From: Arenimonas malthae CC-JY-1
Lineage (GTDB): Bacteria; Pseudomonadota; Gammaproteobacteria; Xanthomonadales; Xanthomonadaceae
Direction: 5' to 3'
DNA length: 44,352 nt
Assembly: GCF_000747075.1 (NCBI RefSeq)
Contig: NZ_AVCH01000073.1
Location: forward strand, 1 to 44,352
Below, piece by piece: positions 6,931-14,058 of the stretch (the first letter of the stretch is position 1; each line of letters begins with the position of its first letter). The translations under genes and the position numbers were made by a program. The notes under the pieces were generated by a model. The model was given only the letters and a program-made list of their open reading frames with translations. It made no database searches and was not told the DNA's origin.

Positions 6931-8213
6931 GCGAGCACTTGCACCAGGTCCCGGCCGAAGCCCTGGACGCCGCCGACCCGCTGCGCCACTTCCGCGACCA
7001 GTTCCTGCTGCCGCGCCACGGCGACGGCGAGCAGGCCTATTTCTGCGGCAATTCGCTTGGCCTGCAGCCGCGCGGCGTGCGCGACGCGCTGCTGCAGGAG
7101 CTCGACGACTGGGCCGCGCTGGGCGTGGAGGCGCATTTCCACGGCCGCCACCCGTGGATGCCCTACCATAACGAGGTGCGCGACGGCCTGGCGCACATCG
7201 CCGGCGCCCTGCCCTCGGAAGTGGTGGCGATGAACTCGCTCACCGCCAACCTGCACCTGCTGATGGTGAGCTTCTACCGGCCCACGGCCGAGCGCCCCGC
7301 CATCCTGATCGAAGCCGGTGCGTTTCCCTCGGACCGCCACGCGGTGGCCACGCAGATCCGTTTCCACGGCTTCGACCCGGCCCGCGACCTGATCGAGCTC
7401 GAGCCCGACGAACCCAACGGCACCATTTCGCTGGCCGCCATCGACCGCGTGCTGGGCGAACACGGGCACCGCATCGCGCTGGTGCTGTGGCCGGGCGTGC
7501 AGTACCGCACCGGCCAGGCCTTCGACCTGGCGGCCATCACCCGGCTGGCGCACGCGCGCGGCTGCCGGGTGGGTTTCGACCTGGCCCACGCGGCCGGCAA
7601 CCTGCCGCTGGCCCTGCACGACAGCGGCGCCGATTTCGCCGCCTGGTGCAGCTACAAGTACCTCAACGCCGGCCCCGGCGCGGTGGCCGGCGCCTTCGTG
7701 CACGAACGCCACGCCCGCGCCGACCTGCCGCGTTTCGCCGGCTGGTGGGGCCACGACCAGGCCACGCGCTTCAAGATGGGCCCCGAGTTCGTGCCCACGC
7801 CCGGCGCCGACGGCTGGCAGCTGAGCAACCCGCCAATCCTGGCGCTGGCGCCGCTGCGGGTGTCGCTGGAACTGTTCGGCCGCGCCGGCCTGCCGGCGCT
7901 GCGCGAGAAATCGGAAAAGCTCACCGCCTACCTCGAGGCGCTGGTGCGGGCGCGCCTGCCCGACGTGCTCGACATCGTCACGCCGGCCGAACCCGAGCGC
8001 CGCGGCTGCCAACTCTCGCTGCGCGTGCGCGGCGGCCGCGACCAGGGCCGCGCCCTGTTCGAACACCTGGTGGCCCAGGGCATCGTCGGCGACTGGCGCG
8101 AACCCGACGTGATCCGCATTTCGCCGGTGCCGCTGTACAACCAGTTCGCCGACGTCCGCCGTTTCATCGCCGCGGTCGAGGCCTGGGCCGCGCCCGCCGG
8201 AGCCGTGGCATGA
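6927..8213 (+). CDS. kynU: Kynureninase
   Basis: This PLP-dependent hydrolase cleaves (3-hydroxy)kynurenine to (3-hydroxy)anthranilate and alanine. It has 428 residues. The PLP Schiff-base lysine is Lys244 in CSYKYLN; other family marks are YFCGNSLGLQP near the N-terminus, the substrate loop HPWMPYHNEV, FDLAHAAGN with the cofactor-binding Asp, and FAGWWGH. The start overlaps the nbaD stop and the stop overlaps the kmo start (ATGA in both cases), so translation is coupled through three consecutive pathway enzymes. It is cytoplasmic, and its product feeds nbaC when the substrate is 3-hydroxykynurenine made by the downstream kmo. Confidence 0.97.
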   Translation: MSEHLHQVPAEALDAADPLRHFRDQFLLPRHGDGEQAYFCGNSLGLQPRGVRDALLQELDDWAALGVEAHFHGRHPWMPYHNEVRDGLAHIAGALPSEVVAMNSLTANLHLLMVSFYRPTAERPAILIEAGAFPSDRHAVATQIRFHGFDPARDLIELEPDEPNGTISLAAIDRVLGEHGHRIALVLWPGVQYRTGQAFDLAAITRLAHARGCRVGFDLAHAAGNLPLALHDSGADFAAWCSYKYLNAGPGAVAGAFVHERHARADLPRFAGWWGHDQATRFKMGPEFVPTPGADGWQLSNPPILALAPLRVSLELFGRAGLPALREKSEKLTAYLEALVRARLPDVLDIVTPAEPERRGCQLSLRVRGGRDQGRALFEHLVAQGIVGDWREPDVIRISPVPLYNQFADVRRFIAAVEAWAAPAGAVA

Positions 8214-9562
8214 AGCCGCAAGGTTCGCTCAGCCTGGTCGGCGCCGGCCTCGCCGGTGCCCTGCTCGCCACCCTGCTGGCCCGCCGCGGCTGGTCGGTGG
8301 ACGTGTTCGAAAAACGCCCCGACCCGCGCTCGCGCGGCTACGAGGGCGGCCGCTCGATCAACCTGGCGCTGGCCGAACGGGGCCTGCACGCGCTGCGCCT
8401 GGCCGGCCTGCAGGACGCGGTGATGGCGCAGGCGGTGATGATGCGCGGCCGCATGGTGCACCCGCTGGGTGGCCAGTCGCAGCTGCTGCGCTACGGCCGC
8501 GACGACAGCGAGGTGATCTGGTCGGTGCACCGCGGCCGGCTCAACATCGCCATGCTCGACGCCGCCGAAGCCGCCGGCGCGCGCCTGCACTTCAACCAGC
8601 GGCTGGAAAGCGTCGATTTCGACGCCCGCCGCGCCCGCTTCACCAACGACCACGACCGCGTGCACCGCGAGCACGACTTCGCCGTGCTGCTGGGCTGCGA
8701 CGGCGCCGGCTCCGGCCTGCGCGCGGCCATGGCGCCGCACGTGGCGCTGGGCGAATCCTTCGAACCGCTGGGCCATGGCTACAAGGAGCTGGAAATCCCG
8801 CCGGCGGCCGACGGCGGTTTCCGCATCGAGGGCAACGCCCTGCACATCTGGCCGCGCGGCGGCTACATGTGCATCGCCCTGCCCAACACCGAGCGCACCT
8901 TCACGGTCACGCTGTTCCTGCCCAACGAGGGCGAACCCAGCTTCGCCACCCTGCCCGACCTCCAGGCCGCACGCGCCTTCTTCGAGCGCGACTTCGCCGA
9001 CGCGCTGCCGCTGATCACCGATTTCGACGCCGACTGGACCAACAACCCCACCGGTGGCTTGGGTACGCTGCGGCTTCGGAACTGGCGCCTGGGCGACCGC
9101 GCCGTGCTGCTGGGCGACGCCGCCCACGCCATGGTGCCCTTCCACGGCCAGGGCATGAACTGCGCCTTCGAGGACTGCGTGGCGCTCGACCGCCACATCG
9201 GCGAAGCCGCCGATTTCGGCGCCGCGTTCGAAGCCTTCGAGGCCGAGCGCCGGCCCAACGCCGAGGCCATCCAGGCCATGGCGCTGGAGAACTACATCGA
9301 GATGCGCGACCGCGTGGACGACGCCGATTTCCTGCTGCAGCGCGCGCTGGAGCGGGTGCTGGCCGACCGCCACCCGGGCCGCTTCGTGCCGCGTTATTCG
9401 ATGGTCAGCTTCCTGCGCACGCCCTACGCCACCGCCTTCGAGCGCGGCAAGGTGCAGCGCGAGATCCTGGTGCAGGCCACGCGCGGCCTGGCGCGCCTGG
9501 ACGAAGTGGACCTGGCCGCCGCCGACGCCGCGGTGCTCGCGCGCCTGGCGCCGCTGGAATGA
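8210..9562 (+). CDS. kmo: Kynurenine 3-monooxygenase
   Basis: This FAD/NADPH-dependent group A aromatic hydroxylase converts kynurenine to 3-hydroxykynurenine. It has 450 residues. The FAD Rossmann motif GAGLAG is at residues 11-16 and the second FAD motif GDAAHAMVPFHGQGMN starts at residue 302. YEGGRSINLALAERG near residue 44 and the RMVHPLGG segment are typical of KMO and not of salicylate-type hydroxylases. No strong C-terminal membrane anchor is seen, as in other bacterial KMOs. The ATG overlaps the kynU stop and the TGA overlaps the sbcB ATG (9559-9562). Together with kynU and nbaC it completes kynurenine to ACMS. Confidence 0.97.
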   Translation: MKPQGSLSLVGAGLAGALLATLLARRGWSVDVFEKRPDPRSRGYEGGRSINLALAERGLHALRLAGLQDAVMAQAVMMRGRMVHPLGGQSQLLRYGRDDSEVIWSVHRGRLNIAMLDAAEAAGARLHFNQRLESVDFDARRARFTNDHDRVHREHDFAVLLGCDGAGSGLRAAMAPHVALGESFEPLGHGYKELEIPPAADGGFRIEGNALHIWPRGGYMCIALPNTERTFTVTLFLPNEGEPSFATLPDLQAARAFFERDFADALPLITDFDADWTNNPTGGLGTLRLRNWRLGDRAVLLGDAAHAMVPFHGQGMNCAFEDCVALDRHIGEAADFGAAFEAFEAERRPNAEAIQAMALENYIEMRDRVDDADFLLQRALERVLADRHPGRFVPRYSMVSFLRTPYATAFERGKVQREILVQATRGLARLDEVDLAAADAAVLARLAPLE

Positions 9563-10992
9563 CGCCCAGCCTGCTCTGGTACGACCTGGAAACCTTCGGC
9601 CGCGACCCGCGCCGTTCCCGCATCGCGCAGTTCGCCGCCATCCGCACCGACCTCGACCTCAACCCGATCGGCGAGCCCACCAGCCTGTTCTGCCAGCCGG
9701 CGCTCGACCTGCTGCCCTCGCCCGGCGCCACGATGATCACCGGCATCACGCCCCAGCGCGCCCTGGCCGAAGGCTTGCGCGAGGCGGAGTTCATGGCCCG
9801 CGTGCACGAAGAACTCAGCCAGCCGGGCACCTGCGCCGTGGGCTACAACTCGATCCGCTTCGACGACGAGTTCGTGCGCTTCGGCCTGTACCGCAACTTC
9901 CACGACGCCTACGAGCGCGAATGGCGCAACGGCAATTCGCGCTGGGACCTGCTGGACGTGCTGCGCCTGGCCGAGGCGCTTCGCCCCGAGGGCCTGGCAT
10001 GGCCCAGGCGCGAGGACGGCGCGCCCAGCTTCAAGCTCGAACACCTGGCCGAAGCCAACGGCGTGCGCGAAGGCGACGCCCACGAGGCGCTGAGCGACGT
10101 GCGCGCCCTGATCGGCCTGGCGCGAAAGTTCAAGGCGGCCCAGCCGCGCCTGTGGGACTACGCCTTCGCCCTGCGCGACAAGCGCAAGGTGGGCGCGCTG
10201 CTCGACGTGGCGAACATGACGCCGCTGCTGCACATCTCCTCGCGCTACCCGGCCAGCCGCCACTGCGCGGCCCTGGTGGCGCCGGTCGCCCGGCACCCGC
10301 GCATCGAATCGCGGGTGATCGTCTGCGGGCTGGACGAGGACCCGGCGCGCTGGAGCGCGCTTGCGCCCGACGAGATCGCCGACCGCCTCTACACCCCGGC
10401 CGCCGAGCTGCCCGAAGGCGAATCGCGCATCCCGCTCAAGGAAGTGCACACCAACAAGTGCCCGGTGCTGCTGCCGCTGGCGCACCTGCGCGAGGCCGAT
10501 TTCGAACGCCTTGGCATCGACCGCGAGGCCTGCCTGGCCAATGCCGCCGCCCTGCGCGAAACGCCGGGCCTGGCCGAACGCGTGCGCCAGGTGTTCGCCG
10601 CCGAACCCGCGCGCGAGCCGGCCGACGCCGACGCGGCGCTGTACGACGGTTTCCCGTCGGACGCCGACAAGCGCCTGTTCCCGCGCGTGCGCAGCGCGTC
10701 GCCGGCCGAGCTGGACAGCTACGGCCCGCGCTTCGACGACCCGCGCTTCGCCGAGCTGCTGTTCCGCTACAAGGCGCGCAACTGGCCCGAAGCCCTGTCG
10801 GCCGACGAGCGCACGCGCTGGGACGACTACCGCCGGACTCGCCTGTCCGGCACCACGCTGAGCGAATACGACTTCACGACGTATTACGCCGAAATCGCCA
10901 CGCTGCGCGCGGCCAACGAACCCGGCCCCCGGCAAGCCTGGCTGGACGCCCTGGAAGCCTGGGGGCGCGACCTGGAGCGAACCCTGGCATGA
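9559..10992 (+). CDS. sbcB: Exodeoxyribonuclease I
   Basis: This is a processive 3'-to-5' single-strand DNA exonuclease acting in repair and recombination. It has 477 residues, matching E. coli ExoI length. The DEDDh active site is complete: Asp9 and Glu11 (YDLETFG), Asp102 (RFDDEF), and His175 with Asp180 (HEALSD), the same H-to-D spacing as in E. coli. The ExoI-specific SH3-like and C-terminal helical regions follow (LHISSRYP, PLKEVHTNKCP, FRYKARNWPEAL). Its start codon overlaps the kmo stop, which is unexpected for a repair gene and means its translation is probably coupled to kynurenine catabolism. The stop overlaps the DUF2461 start. Confidence 0.96.
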   Translation: MTPSLLWYDLETFGRDPRRSRIAQFAAIRTDLDLNPIGEPTSLFCQPALDLLPSPGATMITGITPQRALAEGLREAEFMARVHEELSQPGTCAVGYNSIRFDDEFVRFGLYRNFHDAYEREWRNGNSRWDLLDVLRLAEALRPEGLAWPRREDGAPSFKLEHLAEANGVREGDAHEALSDVRALIGLARKFKAAQPRLWDYAFALRDKRKVGALLDVANMTPLLHISSRYPASRHCAALVAPVARHPRIESRVIVCGLDEDPARWSALAPDEIADRLYTPAAELPEGESRIPLKEVHTNKCPVLLPLAHLREADFERLGIDREACLANAAALRETPGLAERVRQVFAAEPAREPADADAALYDGFPSDADKRLFPRVRSASPAELDSYGPRFDDPRFAELLFRYKARNWPEALSADERTRWDDYRRTRLSGTTLSEYDFTTYYAEIATLRAANEPGPRQAWLDALEAWGRDLERTLA

Positions 10993-11672
10993 GCGCCTAC
11001 TTCAGCGACAAGACCTTCAAGTTCCTGCGCGCCCTGGCGCGCCACAACGGCCGCGAGTGGTTCAACGAACATCGCGGCGAGTACGAGCAGCACCTCAAGG
11101 AACCCTTCCAGCGCCTGATCGCCGACCTGGCGCCGGACCTGCTGGCGATCAGCCCGCACTACCGCGCCGACCCGCGCGGCACCGGCGGCTCGCTGTTCCG
11201 CATCAACCGCGACACCCGCTTCTCGAACGACAAGACGCCCTACAAGACCTGGGGCGGCGCCCGTTTTTTCCACGCCCGCAGCAAGCAGGTGCCGGCGCCC
11301 TCGTTCTACCTGCACGTGCAGCCGGGCAACTGTTTCCTGGGCGCCGGCATCTGGCACCCCGAGCCGCCGGTGCAGCGGCGCATCCGCGAGTTCCTGGCCG
11401 ACAACCCGGCCGGCTGGCAGAAGGCGGTGCAGGCGCCCGCGTTCAAGCGCCGCTACGAGATGTGGGGCGAATCGCTGGTGCGGCCGCCGCGCGGTTTCCC
11501 CGCCGACCATCCGCTCATCGAGGACATCAAGCGCAAGGACTTCACCGCCGGCGAAGCCCTGGACGACGCCACCGTGCTCGGACCGCGGCTGCGGCAGCAG
11601 GTGGTGGCCGGCTTCACCGGCCTGGCGCCGCTGGTGGACTACCTGTGCGCGGCGCTCGACCTCGAGTTCTGA
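10989..11672 (+). CDS. DUF2461 (TIGR02453) family protein
   Basis: This 227-residue cytoplasmic protein belongs to the DUF2461/TIGR02453 family, whose function is unknown. Recognisable conserved blocks are the N-terminal FLRALARHNGREWF, FRINRDTRFSNDKTPYKTW around residues 75-93, a central FYLHVQPGNCFLGAGIW strand pair and KRKDFTAGEAL near residue 180. There is no signal peptide and no catalytic motif that would name an activity. It is the last gene of the + strand block: its ATG overlaps the sbcB stop and a 227-bp non-coding stretch follows. Nothing in the sequence ties it to kynurenine chemistry; a link to sbcB would rest on adjacency only. Confidence 0.88.
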   Translation: MSAYFSDKTFKFLRALARHNGREWFNEHRGEYEQHLKEPFQRLIADLAPDLLAISPHYRADPRGTGGSLFRINRDTRFSNDKTPYKTWGGARFFHARSKQVPAPSFYLHVQPGNCFLGAGIWHPEPPVQRRIREFLADNPAGWQKAVQAPAFKRRYEMWGESLVRPPRGFPADHPLIEDIKRKDFTAGEALDDATVLGPRLRQQVVAGFTGLAPLVDYLCAALDLEF

Positions 11673-11899
11673 CAGCGCAACCCTACCAATCCGGGCACCC
11701 CGACAGCGCACCTGTACCCGGTTCAGCCTGAACGGCCATACGCTGCCGCATTGCAGCATCGAAATGTGTTGACCATCACGCTTCAGGGCGGGCATGGTCG
11801 CTCCCCATACGCCGGCGCAGGGGAGCGCCGGTTTCCACCGGACGTGGCGACGCAAGGACGGGGACACCGCGTTACGCATCGAATTCCTGGGGAGGGATC
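11673..11899 (+). other. Structured non-coding region with four inverted repeats
   Basis: This is the longest gene-free stretch of the window (227 bp). It holds four perfect inverted repeats in close succession: GTTCAG-C-CTGAAC (11721-11733), GCTGC-6-GCAGC (11742-11757), CGCTCCCC-13-GGGGAGCG (11799-11827) and CCGGT-TTCC-ACCGG (11828-11841). None is followed by a T-run, so they are not ordinary intrinsic terminators. A -35-like TTGACC (11769-11774) has no good -10 partner. The last bases (GGGGAGGGA, 11890-11898) form the ribosome-binding site of the next gene. It could be a structured leader of the hydrolase gene or an mRNA 3' end of the upstream operon; no known riboswitch class was recognised. 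Confidence 0.5.
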
Positions 11900-12754
11900 G
11901 TGCGCTATCTACTCTTGGCTGCCCTGGCGGCCGCTTCAAGCGTGTGCAACGCGAACACCGGCGTGGCCTTCGTGCACGGCACGGGCAAGCAGACCAACGC
12001 CACCGCCGACTACTGGACGTCCACCTTCGTCAACAACGTGCGCGGCGGCCTGCCGAACCCGGCGAACTACGTCGTCATCAACTGCGACTTCACCAAGTAC
12101 ATGTGGGACAGCGCGGCCGCCGGCTGCCTGGCCGGCCAGCTGACGACCTTCATCAACGGCAAGGGCATCACCCGCCTGATCGTGATCACCCACAGCAACG
12201 GCGGCAACGTCATGCGCTGGATCATGAGCAACCCGACCTGGGACAGCCGCTACCCCAACATCATCGCGAAGACGGTGAGGGTGAACGCGCTGGCGCCGTC
12301 CTCGGCGGGCACGCCGCTCGCCGACGCCGTGATCAACGGCAACGTGTTCGAAGGCGCGCTGGGCTGGCTGCTCGGCTACCAGAACGACGCCGTGCGCATG
12401 CAGCAGACCAGCTGGATGGCCAGCTACAACGCCAACTACCTCTACGGCACCAGCGGCCGCCCGGCCCTGCCCAAGGCCTTCCGCAGCGTCGTGGGCACCG
12501 ACGTGGACTCGGCGATCTGGGATTCCGACAGCTACTGCGGCGGCTACGCCGAGAACGTGGGCCTCGAGACCACGCAGAACTGGCTCAATTCCTGCTCCGA
12601 CGGCTTCCTCAACTGCTCCAGCCAGTCGGCCGCCGGCAGCGTGTGGTTCCAGGACAAGGCGCGCATGCGCGGATCCGAACCGCTGAGCCACAACCAGAGC
12701 CGTCGCGCCTGCTTCGGCCTCGACACCATCCTGCGCACGGACATGGGGAGCTGA
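11900..12754 (+). CDS. Secreted alpha/beta-hydrolase (lipase/esterase-like)
   Basis: This is a 284-residue exported protein starting at GTG 11900, directly behind a strong GGGGAGGGA ribosome site. The signal peptide is short (hydrophobic core LLLAALAAA, likely cleavage after CNA at residue ~19). After the strand GVAFVHGTGKQTN comes a nucleophile elbow THSNGGN with Ser99 as the candidate catalytic serine, as in lipases with a SNGG variant of GxSxG. Six cysteines in the mature part suggest disulfide bonds outside the cytoplasm. The acid and histidine of the triad cannot be assigned with confidence. It ends three bases before a second exported protein, forming a two-gene unit. I do not recognise a named family; the substrate is unknown. 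Confidence 0.75.
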   Translation: MRYLLLAALAAASSVCNANTGVAFVHGTGKQTNATADYWTSTFVNNVRGGLPNPANYVVINCDFTKYMWDSAAAGCLAGQLTTFINGKGITRLIVITHSNGGNVMRWIMSNPTWDSRYPNIIAKTVRVNALAPSSAGTPLADAVINGNVFEGALGWLLGYQNDAVRMQQTSWMASYNANYLYGTSGRPALPKAFRSVVGTDVDSAIWDSDSYCGGYAENVGLETTQNWLNSCSDGFLNCSSQSAAGSVWFQDKARMRGSEPLSHNQSRRACFGLDTILRTDMGS

Positions 12755-12757
12755 GCC

Positions 12758-13981
12758 ATGAAAAAGACCCTGATGTCCTGCCTGGTGGGCCTGGCCCTGG
12801 CCTCCACCGCCAACGCCGGCAGCCTCTTGCCGCCCGGCGCCAACGACCAGTCGCCCACGCGCCTGGTGGCCGCGCCCCTGCCCGCCGGTGAGTTCGAACG
12901 CCAGCCGGTGTCCTTCGCCTGGGCGCTCGACCCGAAGGCCGCGCTGGAAACCCCGGCGCCCTTCCTGGCCGAAAGCCGCGAATACTGGGCCGTGGTCGAA
13001 GCCGGCGAAATGAAGGCCGGTGTCGCCATCGACACCACCGCGCCCGGAGCGCTCATCCGCATCAGCCCGGTGGCCATGGAGAAATCCGGCGCCGTCGAGC
13101 CGGCGGAGCTGCGCGTGTTCAAGGATGGCCGTCTGATCGACGAGCCGCGTTCGTTCCAGCAGCGCGCCAACGCCAAGCAACTGCAGGAAGCCGGCATGGA
13201 CGTGCCGGACGGTTCGGCCATCGTGCAGCTCGACGAGCGGCTCGGCCAGGGCCGCTTCCAGCTGCAGATGCCCAAGGCCGGCGGCCGCTACCTGGTGCAT
13301 GTGTACGAGCCCAACAGCGACGTCGTGCTCAAGGCCCAGGCCCAGCGCGGCCGCCTGCTGGCGGGCGACGTGGTCGAAGTCGCGGCCCAGCTGCGCCAGG
13401 GCGAAGCGAAGGTCGGCGGTGGCCAGATGGAAGGCCAGCTGGTCTCGCCCTCGGGCCAGGCCTACCCGCTGGTGTTCGCCGGTGAAAAGGCCACGGCCCG
13501 GCTGCCGCTCGACGCCGACCCGGCGCCGGGCCTGTGGGAAGTGCAGCTGTTCGCCGGCGGCCAGGCCGCGGGTGGCCTGGTGCAGCGCGACGCCCGCACC
13601 GCCATCGAAGTCAGCCGCCCCACCGCCAAGCTGGGCGGCGGCTACGCCTTCGAGCCTGCGGCGCTACGCTTCAGCCTGCCGGTGCAGGTGGCGGCCCCGG
13701 GCCGCTACGAAGTGCGCGCCACCCTGTTCGCCACCGGGCCCTCGGGCCTGGCCGAGCCGGTGGCGGTGGCGCACTCGGCCAACTGGCTCGACCCGGGCCA
13801 GCGCAAGCTCGACCTGGCCTTCGGCCCGGACAAGCTGCCGGCCGGCTACGGCGCGCCCTACGAGTTGCGTTTCCTGGAGCTCAAGGACCAGGCGCGCATG
13901 GGCACGCTCGACACCCGTGAGATCGCCCTGCGCGAGGCGGGCCGCCCGGCCCCGGTGCGCGAGCGCCGGCAGGAGCGGTAG
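12758..13981 (+). CDS. Exported DUF4785-like protein
   Basis: This 407-residue protein has a classical signal peptide (MKKTLMSCLVGLALASTANA, cleavage after residue ~20). The mature part looks like several beta-sandwich/Ig-like modules: a domain around residues 60-190 with RISPVAM and RFQLQMPKAGGRYLVHVYE, then two repeats of strand-rich sequence (GGQMEGQLVSPSG; LPVQVAAPGRYEVRATLF). The layout resembles the DUF4785 family of secreted proteins known from Legionella and xanthomonads; the assignment is by recollection of the pattern. No catalytic residues are evident. It follows the secreted hydrolase by three bases, so the two are probably co-secreted and may act together. The C-terminal tail is Arg-rich (RERRQER). 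An intrinsic terminator lies 33 bases downstream. Confidence 0.7.
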   Translation: MKKTLMSCLVGLALASTANAGSLLPPGANDQSPTRLVAAPLPAGEFERQPVSFAWALDPKAALETPAPFLAESREYWAVVEAGEMKAGVAIDTTAPGALIRISPVAMEKSGAVEPAELRVFKDGRLIDEPRSFQQRANAKQLQEAGMDVPDGSAIVQLDERLGQGRFQLQMPKAGGRYLVHVYEPNSDVVLKAQAQRGRLLAGDVVEVAAQLRQGEAKVGGGQMEGQLVSPSGQAYPLVFAGEKATARLPLDADPAPGLWEVQLFAGGQAAGGLVQRDARTAIEVSRPTAKLGGGYAFEPAALRFSLPVQVAAPGRYEVRATLFATGPSGLAEPVAVAHSANWLDPGQRKLDLAFGPDKLPAGYGAPYELRFLELKDQARMGTLDTREIALREAGRPAPVRERRQER

Positions 13982-14014
13982 TTCCGGCCGCCGGCCAAAC
14001 CGGCGATGATGGAG

Positions 14015-14046
14015 AGGCCGGGCCTTCGGGTCCGGCCTTTCTTTTT
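14015..14046 (+). terminator. Intrinsic terminator after the hydrolase/DUF4785 pair
   Basis: A ten-base-pair stem AGGCCGGGCC / GGTCCGGCCT (one G-T pair) closes on a stable TTCG tetraloop and is followed by TTCTTTTT. This is a textbook rho-independent terminator on the + strand. It ends only 12 bases before the ATG of the MFS gene, so that gene needs read-through or a promoter overlapping this structure. Confidence 0.92.
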
Positions 14047-14058
14047 CGGCCCGACCCG

